From JAVBJN01 sp031546985 (GTDB lineage: Bacteria; Bacteroidota; Bacteroidia; Chitinophagales; Chitinophagaceae), in the NCBI GenBank assembly GCA_031546985.1, contig JAVBJN010000026.1:25642-89641 (forward strand): a DNA stretch of 64,000 bases. Reading direction: 5' to 3'. The notes under the pieces were generated by a model, which was given only the letters and a program-made list of their open reading frames with translations, was not told where the DNA came from and did no database searches. The first letter of the stretch is position 1. The number at the start of each line of letters is the position of its first letter. Below, piece by piece: positions 44,297 to 52,778 of the stretch. The translations under genes were made by a program, and so were the position numbers.

Positions 44297-45514
44297 ATGA
44301 CACAAAACACCGGTCATCACTTTGATGTGATTGTCGTTGGCGGCGGCGCCATTGGACTGGCTACTGCTTACCACCTCAACAAGCGAGGCAGTAAAACGCT
44401 GGTTCTCGAGCAGTTTCAATTCAAAAACCAGCTGGGCAGTTCGGCTGGTGTATCGCGGCAGTATCGCATTCCTTATCCCGAAAGTTACATGGTGCAAATG
44501 GCGCTGGATGCGCAACCATATTGGGACGATTTGCAGCAGCACACCCCTAAGCAGCTGCTTGATAAAGTGGGCACACTTTGGTTTGGCGATCCGGCGGTGC
44601 ACTCTACCGAAGGCAATATTGCCGAGGCCGAAACCGCGCTCAAAGCATTGAATGTGCCATACACCGAGCTTACCGCCAGGCAGATCGAAGCGAAATATCA
44701 TTTTAAAAACCTGCCCAATGCTTACACTGGCTTGTTCCAGGCCGATGGGGCGAGCATTGATTTTCGTGCTACCATCGAAACCTTGTATGAAGTAACCCGG
44801 CAAAGCCGCAATATAACCTTGCAGGACGAATGTCCGGTTACGGCTATAACGCCCTTTGGTACAGGCTTTGAGCTTACCACACCAAAAGGCGTTTATACCT
44901 GCGACAAACTGGTGATTGTGCCCGGTCCTTATATCGATGATGTAATTAATATGCTGGGCTTTACCATTGAAGCTACGTATTGGAATATGTCATCGGCCTA
45001 TTTCAAAAAAACAGATCCTGCTATTCAATATCCAACCTGGTTTGTGTTCCAGAACGCGGTAGGAGAGAATGGCAACCAGTTTTATGGTTTCCCCGGCGTG
45101 GTGTGGGATCATCCGGAATATATTCGCGTAGCGCCCGATTTTGTAATTCATCCCATTGACGGGCCGGAGCAGCGCACGCTTACGCCCAATGCGCAAGAGC
45201 TGGCCTATACCTCTGATTGGATCAGGAACCATATGACGGGCCTAGATCCCGAGCCGCATTATACTTCTACCTGCCTTATTGCCTTAAGCAAAATTGCCGA
45301 TAAGGAATTGCTCATCGATTTTGCACCGCCTTATGTGCCCAATCATAAAAACGTAGTGGTGTATGCTACAGGCTGGGCAGCCAAATTCACACCGTTTTTG
45401 GGCAAAATACTTACCGAGCTTGCGCTGGACGGCCATTCTACCTTCGATATATCGCCCTTTAAACTGGGCTACCAATATTTTTCAGCTATTGCAAAACCAA
45501 CAAACCACGCATGA
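44297..45514 (+). CDS. FAD-dependent amine oxidase, N-methyltryptophan/sarcosine oxidase-like
   Basis: A 405-aa flavoprotein of the DAO/MSOX family. The Rossmann FAD motif is VIVVGGGAIGLATAYHL (near 11-27), followed by ERGxSxG-type LVLEQFQ and the SSAGVSRQYRIPY segment. The Cys in TSTCLIAL (near 323) sits where MSOX and SolA link FAD covalently through Cys, and WAAKFTPFLGKILTELALDG is the second FAD-contact motif. It should oxidise a secondary amine to aldehyde and hydrogen peroxide; the exact amine is unknown. Its TGA overlaps the next oxidase's ATG as ATGA. Confidence 0.88.
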   Translation: MTQNTGHHFDVIVVGGGAIGLATAYHLNKRGSKTLVLEQFQFKNQLGSSAGVSRQYRIPYPESYMVQMALDAQPYWDDLQQHTPKQLLDKVGTLWFGDPAVHSTEGNIAEAETALKALNVPYTELTARQIEAKYHFKNLPNAYTGLFQADGASIDFRATIETLYEVTRQSRNITLQDECPVTAITPFGTGFELTTPKGVYTCDKLVIVPGPYIDDVINMLGFTIEATYWNMSSAYFKKTDPAIQYPTWFVFQNAVGENGNQFYGFPGVVWDHPEYIRVAPDFVIHPIDGPEQRTLTPNAQELAYTSDWIRNHMTGLDPEPHYTSTCLIALSKIADKELLIDFAPPYVPNHKNVVVYATGWAAKFTPFLGKILTELALDGHSTFDISPFKLGYQYFSAIAKPTNHA

Positions 45515-47274
45515 ACAAGAACACACCATTGAACAGTGGCATGTCGCCCGGTCTCAAAATGGAAGTAGCGATTGTAGGCGCCGGCACATCCGGGCTGTAC
45601 AGTGCTTTCAGGCTCACTGCCGACAAAAAATACAAGGGTTCGCAAGTCCAGGTATTTGATATGAACAACCGCATTGGCGGGCGGTTAGAATCGGTGATCA
45701 TGCCAGGTATGAATTTCTGGGGCGAGATAGGCGGTATGCGCTACCTTACCTCGCAGGAGATTGTAACCTCGCTTATCGAAGGGTACCCCACCACAGAACC
45801 CGATCTGAGCAAGCGCAAACCAGTGCTTAAAGACAAAATGACCCCGGTAGACTTCCCTATGGGCGATCCTGCGCAACTGTTGTTTTACCTGCGCAAGCAG
45901 CATTTTAAACAAGATGCCTGGAACATTGCGCAGCGCTACGATGAAAAACTGGAAACACGCTATTTCCTGAACGATGATGACCTGGGCTTTAGCTCCGACC
46001 AGTTGTTTAACAAAATTATTTACGAAGTACTGATGGCCGATCCCTGGTTTGCCAAAAAGTATGCGAAAAAAGTAAGCAAAGGTCCGTCGCACTACGATTA
46101 TGGTTTTAAACTCACCAGCGTAGACTGGGATGATGTAAAACCCAATCTTACCTATTGTTTTAAAGGCTCGCCCTACGATGGCCGTAAGGTAAACGATATT
46201 GGTTTCTGGAACCTTATCAAAGACCAGGTATCGCAGGAAGGGTATGAGTTTGTAGCCAATGCCGGAGGCTATTATTCCAACACCATTAACTGGAATGCCG
46301 CAGAGGCTTTTCCCTACATGGTAGGCGATTTCTCCGAAAATATTACCTACAAAACCATTGAGGAAGGTTACGACAGCATTGCCTATGCGCTGGCCAACCA
46401 GTATATGGGCGAGAGTGGCGCCTGCATCTGGTCGGAGAACAAGCTTATTACCTTTACCAAAGAGCATCCCAACCAAAAGACGCACAAGTATGAGCTTACT
46501 TTCCTGAACCTGCCCACCAACACCAGCTGGAAAGTGTATGCCAACACGATTATCCTGGGTATGCCCCGCAAATCGCTGGAGCTGTTGGACCAGGATAATT
46601 TCTTCTTTAACGTAAACGAAAACACCAAACTCGACCGCAATATCCGCTCGGTGATTATGGAACCTTCGTTTAAAATTCTGATGGGCTTTAAAATACCGTG
46701 GTGGAAGCAACTGGGCATAGATTCGGGGCACTCCATTACCGATCTGCCACTGCGCCAATGCTATTATTTCGGAACAGATGAAGAAACCGGCAATGCCATG
46801 CTGCTGGGCAGTTACGGCGATATGGAAACCGAAACCTTCTGGAAAGCCCTGTCGGACGATAAAGTATTGTTTAAGGTAAAAGCTGCAAAATCTGCTTCTA
46901 TGGCGGAGCTTAAAACACTAAACAATGTGCAGGCTACGCAAATGATGGTAGATGAAGTGATGAAGGAACTGAGAGAAGTGCATGGCAAAATGGTAGAGAT
47001 ACCGGAGCCGTATGTAACGTACTTTAAAGACTGGACCGACGATCCGTTTGGTGCCGGGTACCATGCCTGGAAAGCAGGTGTATCGGTAAAGGACGTAATG
47101 CCCTACATGCGTAAACCCGATGCCAAAGAGCAGATCCATATTTGCGGCGAGGCTTACTCCGACCAGCAGGGTTGGGTAGAAGGTGCTTTCTGCGAAGCCG
47201 AAAAAATGCTGGAAGAGCATTTTGGCCTCAAGCGCCCCGTTTGGATCAATAAATCGTATTACATGGGCTGGTAG
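45511..47274 (+). CDS. Flavin monoamine / L-amino-acid oxidase-like protein
   Basis: A 587-aa flavoprotein of the flavin-containing amine oxidase superfamily. The N-terminal GxGxxG is VAIVGAGTSGLYSAFRL, then FDMNNRIGGRLES with GGMRYL a few residues on. The C-terminal FAD motif is ICGEAYSDQQGWVEGAFCEAEKML. The middle insert of about 350 residues holds the substrate pocket; no aromatic cage can be proposed with certainty. It is coupled by ATGA to the MSOX-like gene, so the two likely act on related amines or amino acids. It has no signal peptide and is probably cytosolic. Confidence 0.87.
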   Translation: MNKNTPLNSGMSPGLKMEVAIVGAGTSGLYSAFRLTADKKYKGSQVQVFDMNNRIGGRLESVIMPGMNFWGEIGGMRYLTSQEIVTSLIEGYPTTEPDLSKRKPVLKDKMTPVDFPMGDPAQLLFYLRKQHFKQDAWNIAQRYDEKLETRYFLNDDDLGFSSDQLFNKIIYEVLMADPWFAKKYAKKVSKGPSHYDYGFKLTSVDWDDVKPNLTYCFKGSPYDGRKVNDIGFWNLIKDQVSQEGYEFVANAGGYYSNTINWNAAEAFPYMVGDFSENITYKTIEEGYDSIAYALANQYMGESGACIWSENKLITFTKEHPNQKTHKYELTFLNLPTNTSWKVYANTIILGMPRKSLELLDQDNFFFNVNENTKLDRNIRSVIMEPSFKILMGFKIPWWKQLGIDSGHSITDLPLRQCYYFGTDEETGNAMLLGSYGDMETETFWKALSDDKVLFKVKAAKSASMAELKTLNNVQATQMMVDEVMKELREVHGKMVEIPEPYVTYFKDWTDDPFGAGYHAWKAGVSVKDVMPYMRKPDAKEQIHICGEAYSDQQGWVEGAFCEAEKMLEEHFGLKRPVWINKSYYMGW

Positions 47275-47319
47275 CCCGTTTTTTATAACAAGAACCAGAC
47301 AATTACAACAAATCAGGGG

Positions 47320-47345
47320 AAACCGGCTTTAGGGCCGGTTTTTCT
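47320..47345 (+). terminator. Terminator of the oxidase pair
   Basis: AAACCGGC pairs with GCCGGTTT, followed by a T-run, about 46 bases past the stop at 47274. Confidence 0.85.
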
Positions 47346-47400
47346 TTTGTGATAGAATTGCCCGGGCTGTGGTAATTTAGTGTTTACTAACATCCCTTTT

Positions 47401-48066
47401 ATGCTACCGCTCTTGTTCATAACCATTACGCTGGCCGCCTGCATTTTGTTTTACCTGGGGTCGGGTAGCGATAAGCGTATCGTACCTGTATTGCTGATCT
47501 GGGTACTGCTTACCGGAATCCTTTCCTACATCGGATTTTTTGAACGTACCGATACCATTCCGCCCCGTATGCTGCTGGTGTTTATACCTGCATTGGCTGG
47601 TGTGTTTTATTACTGGCGCAAGGCCGATGTAACCAAGCTGCAAACCAACTGGCTGGTGGCAGTGCATATGCTTAGGTTACCAGTGGAAATTACTTTATAC
47701 AGGCTTTTTCTACAGGGTAAGGTGCCGGTAATCATGACATTCGAAGGCTGGAATTTTGATATTATCATGGGCATTACGGCCATAGGCATCGGGTTATATG
47801 TTTGGCGTATCCATACGGTTTTGCTGCGGCGCTGGTTTGCGCTATGGAACCTTATGGGTATACTGTTTTTGGCCATTATTGTAGTAACTGCCATATTATC
47901 GGCGCCATCGCCCATTCAGCGCCTGGCTTTTGACCAGCCCAATACTGCCATCCTCATGTTTCCTTACACTTTTTTACCCGCTGTAGTGGTGCCGTTGGTG
48001 CTGCTGAGCCACCTGCTTTGCCTTAAACAGCTGCGCCAGTCGCGCAAAACGGTGCTGGCAGCATAA
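47401..48066 (+). CDS. Hypothetical six- to seven-TM membrane protein
   Basis: A 221-aa integral membrane protein with repeated hydrophobic helices (LPLLFITITLAACILFYLG; IVPVLLIWVLLTGILSYIGF; LLVFIPALAGVFYYW; the FDIIMGITAIGIGLYVW and LMGILFLAIIVVTAIL segments; MFPYTFLPAVVVPLVLLSHL). No charged catalytic motif is recognised. The start is placed at ATG 47401 at the beginning of TM1; a GTG seven codons upstream is possible. It lies 36 bases before the nucleosidase gene. The family is not recognised. Confidence 0.65.
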   Translation: MLPLLFITITLAACILFYLGSGSDKRIVPVLLIWVLLTGILSYIGFFERTDTIPPRMLLVFIPALAGVFYYWRKADVTKLQTNWLVAVHMLRLPVEITLYRLFLQGKVPVIMTFEGWNFDIIMGITAIGIGLYVWRIHTVLLRRWFALWNLMGILFLAIIVVTAILSAPSPIQRLAFDQPNTAILMFPYTFLPAVVVPLVLLSHLLCLKQLRQSRKTVLAA

Positions 48067-48091
48067 ATTATGCGCTAAACCCGCGGCTTGT

Positions 48092-48099
48092 TATCTTTG
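48092..48099 (+). promoter_or_regulatory. -7 box (TATCTTTG) directly before the nucleosidase ATG
   Basis: TATCTTTG followed by CGC ATG is a very common Bacteroidota start context: a -7 box three bases before the start codon, giving a leaderless or near-leaderless message. Confidence 0.5.
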
Positions 48100-48102
48100 C
48101 GC

Positions 48103-48732
48103 ATGCTTACCACTACACCAGAACCTGCAACGGCCTTAATTGCCCGTTTGCTGAACGAAAATCCATTGTACGTCTTCGCGCTCGATTCTGAGGCTGCCGG
48201 GGTGTTTGAAGAAGTAGATCCGCTTATTGTGGGCATTGGCAAAGTAAACGCCGCTTACCATCTTGCTAAAAGAATAGCGGAGCAAAAGCCGGGCATTATT
48301 GTAAACCTGGGTTCTGCCGGCAGCAATGCTTACAAGCGTGGACAAGTGGTGTGTTGCACCCGTTTTGTGCAGCGCGATATGGATGTGCGGGCTTTGGGCT
48401 ATGGCCAATACGAAACACCGCTTTCCGGCGAAGCGCCTGTGCTGGTATACGGATTAAAAGCCGATGACCTTCCCGAAGGTATTTGCGGTACCGGCGATAA
48501 TTTTGAGGTAGGGCATGTAAGCGAAGATTATGACGTGATAGATATGGAAGCTTACCCGCTGGCCTGGATTGCCAAGAAGGAAAAAATTCCGTTTCTGTGT
48601 CTCAAATACATCTCTGATGGTGCCGACGATAACGCTGCTGAAGAATGGATGGTATCGGTACACAACGCCGCTGTAGCGTTGAAGCAAGTTACTACTCAAT
48701 TGAAGGAAGCGACGCTTATTGTAACAGCGTAG
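48103..48732 (+). CDS. Nucleosidase of the PNP/MTAN superfamily
   Basis: A 209-aa cytosolic enzyme. The fold marks are VGIGKVNAAYHLAKRI, IIVNLGSAGS, a TRFVQRDMDVRALG stretch and the base-binding VIDMEAYPLAW followed by LKYISDGADDN with the catalytic Asp. This is the MTAN/nucleoside-phosphorylase family. The exact substrate (methylthioadenosine, adenosylhomocysteine, futalosine or other) cannot be set. mqnA lies at 62640, so a futalosine role is possible but unproven. The ATG at 48103 is favoured by the -7 box three bases upstream. Confidence 0.82.
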   Translation: MLTTTPEPATALIARLLNENPLYVFALDSEAAGVFEEVDPLIVGIGKVNAAYHLAKRIAEQKPGIIVNLGSAGSNAYKRGQVVCCTRFVQRDMDVRALGYGQYETPLSGEAPVLVYGLKADDLPEGICGTGDNFEVGHVSEDYDVIDMEAYPLAWIAKKEKIPFLCLKYISDGADDNAAEEWMVSVHNAAVALKQVTTQLKEATLIVTA

Positions 48733-49197
48733 CATTTTCCTGAAATAAAAATCCCTTATGAGGTATTGCTGTATTCCGCATGGAATTCACCTGCTTTAAA
48801 GCATAGATCAGAGGCTACAACAATAGTCATACATCAGCGCAATATTCACCTTCTGTTATTTTTTTTGCGGAAAAAAAGTAACGCAAAAAACCGCCCTAAA
48901 ACGGATACACCACGTTTTCGGGTAAGTACCCTGATTCAACGTTCTTGCTACTGTGGCTTCTGCTTTAGCTCGCTGATACGCCCGAGATCAAGAACGGGTA
49001 TACTCCTTCATACATTACCGCAGCAGATGGTAGTTTGGCCTGAGACAATAAATCGAATGAAAAGCCGGTATTGACCGGCTTTTGTATTGTATCTATATTG
49101 TAGATGGTGTTTGCAACAGCAGTGTGCCGTTATGTCCCGTATCTTTAAAGGAGAACAGTGGAGTGATGGCGGTGTGTAACCCTAAAACGCTTTGCAG
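48733..49197. other. Intergenic region with hairpin and terminator
   Basis: Gene-free. TTTTTTGCG (48861-48869) pairs with CGCAAAAAA (48882-48890), an AT-rich hairpin in a common Bacteroidota intergenic style. A terminator AAAAGCCGGT..ACCGGCTTTT lies at 49060-49083, probably for the nucleosidase transcript or a short unseen RNA. An open frame at 48766-49074 has no coding character. Confidence 0.5.
49060..49083 (+). terminator. Terminator
   Basis: AAAAGCCGGT pairs with ACCGGCTTTT around a 4-base loop. It is 330 bases past the nucleosidase stop. Confidence 0.8.
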
Positions 49198-50943
49198 ATG
49201 AAGATACTCTGGAAATACCTTAAGCCGCACCGCATGCTGGTTTACCTGTCGCTGCTGCTGGCGGCACTGGCACAATTGCTGAGCCTCATAGACCCGGTAA
49301 TCTTCGGAAAGATCATAGACCAGTATGCCAACAATACCGCCAAACTATCGGCTGATGAGCGTGTGCGGGGTGTATTGTACTGGCTGGTAATAGCATTGGC
49401 TATTGCGCTGCTCTCACGCTTATTCAAAGCCCTGCAGGAATATATAACCCGTAAAGCGGTAGCGGGTTTTGGCATGCAGATCTTTAACGATGGTCTTAAA
49501 CAAACCCTGCGCCTGTCGTTTCAGGAGTATGAAGAAAGCCGCAGCGGCGCTACGTTATCGGTATTGCAAAAGGTAAAAACCGATTCGGAACGTTTTGTCA
49601 ATGCGTTTATCAACGTGTTGTATTCCTCCTTTATAGGTGTGGGCTTTTTGATCTGGTACAGTATCAATAAAAACTGGATGCTCATTCCTGTGTTTTTTGT
49701 GGGGGTGCTTATGCTGGGTTCTGTAACCGGTTTGCTGTCGCAACGAATCAAGAAAGTGCAGCGCTCTATAAACCGGCAAACGGAGGCACAGGCTGGCATT
49801 ATAACCGAAAGCCTGCGCAATATAGAACTGGTAAAAAGCCTGGGCCTTACCTTTTCCGAAATCAGGCGACTGAACGTACAAACGGCCAATATCTTTGAAC
49901 TCGAAATGTACAAGGCGCGAAAGGTAAGCTCCCTTTCTTTTTTGCAGGGCAATATGCTCAACCTGCTCAAGCAATCCATTTTGTTTATCCTGCTCTGGCT
50001 TATTTTTCGTGACGTGCTCACCACCGGAGAGCTCATAGCCATGCAGTTTATTTCTACCACCATATTTGTGCCGCTACAGGATTTGGGCAATATGATATTG
50101 CTGTACCGCGAAGCAGACGCATCGCTTAAAAGTTTTGACCGGCTCATGAGCAAGCCCGTAGAGCGGCGGCCCGAAAACCCGGTAGCGATAGGGCAGCTCG
50201 ATAGCCTGAGATTTGAAGAGGTAGTATTCCAGCACAAAACAGCGGGTTATAATGCGATAGATGGCATTTCGTTTGGCATACGCACCGGGCAAACCATTGC
50301 TTTTGTGGGCCCATCGGGCTCGGGTAAATCTACTTTGGTAAAACTGCTGGTAGGCTTGTACACACCGGTAGAGGGCAAAATTTATTTCAACGATGTGTTT
50401 TCTACCGACATCAGGTACAATCCCCTGCGCAGGCAAATCGGTTTTGTAACCCAGGACACCCAATTGTATGCGGGCACCATTAAAGAGAACCTGCTGTTTG
50501 TAAAGCCCTCGGCTACCGATGCCGAAATTGAAGAAGCATTGCGAAAAGCATCTGCCACAGCGCTGGTAGCCAAAGCCTCACATGGCATCAACACAATGCT
50601 GGGCGAAAACGGTATGAAACTCTCCGGCGGCGAAAAACAGCGTTTGTCCATTGCCCGTGCGCTGCTGCGCCAACCCCGCCTGCTCATTTTCGATGAAGCT
50701 ACATCTGCACTCGATTCCTTAACCGAAGAAGATATTTCAAGAACCATCCGGCAGGTATCGGCAAGCCGGGCCCAAATGACCATTCTCATTGCGCACCGTT
50801 TATCGACCATTATGCATGCCGATACGATTTATGTTTTAGAGAAAGGCAAGATCGCCGAATCGGGTACGCACGATGAACTGCTTACGCAAAAAGGCCTGTA
50901 CTACGCCATGTGGCGGCAACAAGTGGGCGAACGAAGAATGTAG
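49198..50943 (+). CDS. ABC transporter, fused permease and ATPase (exporter type)
   Basis: A 581-aa half-transporter with an ABC type I exporter domain (six TM, about 1-310) and an ATPase domain (about 340-575). ATPase motifs: Walker A FVGPSGSGKSTLVKLL, Q-loop FVTQDTQLYAG, signature KLSGGEKQRLSIARAL, Walker B LLIFDEATSALDS, H-loop LIAHRLSTI. It should homodimerise and export lipids, peptides or drugs; the substrate is unknown. ATG 49198 is used, since a TTG two codons upstream is weaker. Confidence 0.94.
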   Translation: MKILWKYLKPHRMLVYLSLLLAALAQLLSLIDPVIFGKIIDQYANNTAKLSADERVRGVLYWLVIALAIALLSRLFKALQEYITRKAVAGFGMQIFNDGLKQTLRLSFQEYEESRSGATLSVLQKVKTDSERFVNAFINVLYSSFIGVGFLIWYSINKNWMLIPVFFVGVLMLGSVTGLLSQRIKKVQRSINRQTEAQAGIITESLRNIELVKSLGLTFSEIRRLNVQTANIFELEMYKARKVSSLSFLQGNMLNLLKQSILFILLWLIFRDVLTTGELIAMQFISTTIFVPLQDLGNMILLYREADASLKSFDRLMSKPVERRPENPVAIGQLDSLRFEEVVFQHKTAGYNAIDGISFGIRTGQTIAFVGPSGSGKSTLVKLLVGLYTPVEGKIYFNDVFSTDIRYNPLRRQIGFVTQDTQLYAGTIKENLLFVKPSATDAEIEEALRKASATALVAKASHGINTMLGENGMKLSGGEKQRLSIARALLRQPRLLIFDEATSALDSLTEEDISRTIRQVSASRAQMTILIAHRLSTIMHADTIYVLEKGKIAESGTHDELLTQKGLYYAMWRQQVGERRM

Positions 50944-50949
50944 CCGTGT

Positions 50950-52761
50950 TTAGTGCCGCAATTTCAGGGTGCGGCTTCCGCCTTGCGGATCTTCTGCTGT
51001 AATAAAATAAATGCCGGGCAGCAGGCTTTGCAAGCCTTCAAGCACCTGGGGGCCACCTATTACAGTACGCTGCAGGATTGTTTTTCCTACGGCATCGGTA
51101 AGCGTAATGCGGTACTTGCCTTCTTGCGGTAAATCGAGTGTAAGCCTGTCCTTAAACGGATTGGGGTGAATGGTGATGTCGCCAGGCACCATGTTTTGTT
51201 TCAGTTGCAGCACTTTGCTGTAAGTATAGGTGCCATCTTGGTCTTTCATTTTTAAACGGTACCACGCTTGTGCAAATTTGCCGTTGTGCTGGTAGCTGTA
51301 TTGGTGCGTGCCTGGTGTGTTACGGGCTGTAACACTGGCCAGGGGTACAAAATTCATAGTCGCATCGCTGTATTGTACTTCGTAGCAACATAGTTTTTCT
51401 TCATCGGCAGTGGTCCATTGCAGCTCATTACGGCTGCTGGTGGCGTGGCCGGTAAAACCGGTGAGCCGCAGCGGCAGTAGTAAGGTGGGCGGAATGGCCG
51501 TTAAAACCCTTGCGGTATCATTCGATTTGTCATCGTCGGTAAAGCCGGAAGGACTAATGATGTAAGATGTGTTCAAAAACTTATCGGGAATGGGTAGCGA
51601 ACTGTTGAAATAACCGCTCACGGTCATTTGCACTTCATTGTTGCTGGCAATATCGCAGAGGGCGGTTATAATGCCATGCGTATTGGTGTCGATGCTATTG
51701 ATCTGGTTGCTGCCGCTAACCTGCACGGTGTAGCCTGCCAGTACAAAATTGGGCGGTAAGGTATCTACCAGCCCTATGCTTGTAAGAGGATTGGTAGAAC
51801 TGTTGCGGATAATGAGTTTGTAATCGATGGTATCGCCAATATTGGTGGCGGCCAGCCCTTCTTTAAGGATAGAGATATTGCCAGGCGTGGTTATGCTCAG
51901 ATTGCGGATTTCGTGGTAGTTGACAAATGCCCCGGTAGATGCAGCAAAGGCTATTTTGAGGGTAGGCGGTGGCGGGGTATTGCTCAGGTAATTAAGCATA
52001 GGGGTAAACGCATCGTTCTCACTGAATTTCATGCGCACGATAACCCGGTACGAACCCGCTTCTGGCGTTATCTCCAATTGTATACGCCGGAAAAAGCTGC
52101 CAGGCTGCGGCCGGGTAGTGGTTACGCCTTTGTAATCAATACCGCCATCATCGCCATTAGCAACACTGCCGTTGGTAGGCAGCTGTATGCCGGTTACATA
52201 AAAATAGTTAGAGTCTGCACAATCGCGTATAACAATAGCGTCGGGCCTGATACCGGGACCACCCAGCAGTGTTGCATTGTTCAGAAACCGCGAAGGGTTA
52301 GAAAAATTGCCCAGCTCATCGAGCCCCACACCCATGTATGCACCCTGCACACCGGGAACGGGAATGGTGGTATCGCCGGGGGTATAACCCAGTCCGCCAC
52401 CAAATGCGCCTACATTAAAGGGTACCGCCCCATCCCAAAGAATCATACAGATGCCATCGGCGCCATTGCTGGTAAAATTGTTGTTGGGTTTCCAGGCCAG
52501 GTAATCGAAATTGATAAGTACGCCCAGGTTGGTAGGGAATGCTTCGTTGATGTACAAATATCCGGCCTGGTTCTGACTCACCCCGGTAAGCCGCAGCCAG
52601 CCATCGCCAGGGGCATCAATTGTGCCGGAAGTTAACAGGGCATTGCCGCCCACTACCAGGTTGGTGCCCTGGAGCCCTGCATTAAAGGGTTCAATAATGG
52701 TGAATTGTGCTTTGGCCGAGAGCGCCATGCACAGCAGTAAAGCCAGGCTTAAACTTTTCAT
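50950..52761 (-). CDS. Secreted T9SS protein with L-type-lectin-like and DUF11-like domains
   Basis: A 603-aa exported protein. The signal peptide (1-18) ends LSAKAQ. Residues about 20-280 look like a legume-lectin/L-type-lectin-like jelly roll (NADGICMILWDG-like GADGICMILWDG, YMGVGLDELGNF, IQLEITPEAGSYRVIVRM). Residues about 290-430 fit a DUF11-like beta-sandwich (GDTIDYKLIIRNSSTNPL, VDTLPPNFVLAGYTV). A linker (RLTGFTGHATSSRNELQWTT) leads to the T9SS CTD (IHPNPFKDRLTLDL, LTDAVGKTIL, LLPGIYFITAED). It likely binds a surface glycan. It follows the 52779 gene by 17 bases on the same strand, so they form an operon. Confidence 0.88.
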   Translation of the reverse strand: MKSLSLALLLCMALSAKAQFTIIEPFNAGLQGTNLVVGGNALLTSGTIDAPGDGWLRLTGVSQNQAGYLYINEAFPTNLGVLINFDYLAWKPNNNFTSNGADGICMILWDGAVPFNVGAFGGGLGYTPGDTTIPVPGVQGAYMGVGLDELGNFSNPSRFLNNATLLGGPGIRPDAIVIRDCADSNYFYVTGIQLPTNGSVANGDDGGIDYKGVTTTRPQPGSFFRRIQLEITPEAGSYRVIVRMKFSENDAFTPMLNYLSNTPPPPTLKIAFAASTGAFVNYHEIRNLSITTPGNISILKEGLAATNIGDTIDYKLIIRNSSTNPLTSIGLVDTLPPNFVLAGYTVQVSGSNQINSIDTNTHGIITALCDIASNNEVQMTVSGYFNSSLPIPDKFLNTSYIISPSGFTDDDKSNDTARVLTAIPPTLLLPLRLTGFTGHATSSRNELQWTTADEEKLCCYEVQYSDATMNFVPLASVTARNTPGTHQYSYQHNGKFAQAWYRLKMKDQDGTYTYSKVLQLKQNMVPGDITIHPNPFKDRLTLDLPQEGKYRITLTDAVGKTILQRTVIGGPQVLEGLQSLLPGIYFITAEDPQGGSRTLKLRH

Positions 52762-52778
52762 AGGATATGCTTTTCTGG

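Noticed and set aside
48103..48732. Naming the nucleosidase mqnB (futalosine hydrolase)
   Set aside because: mqnA is present 14 kb away, but the sequence alone does not separate futalosine hydrolase from MTAN-type enzymes.
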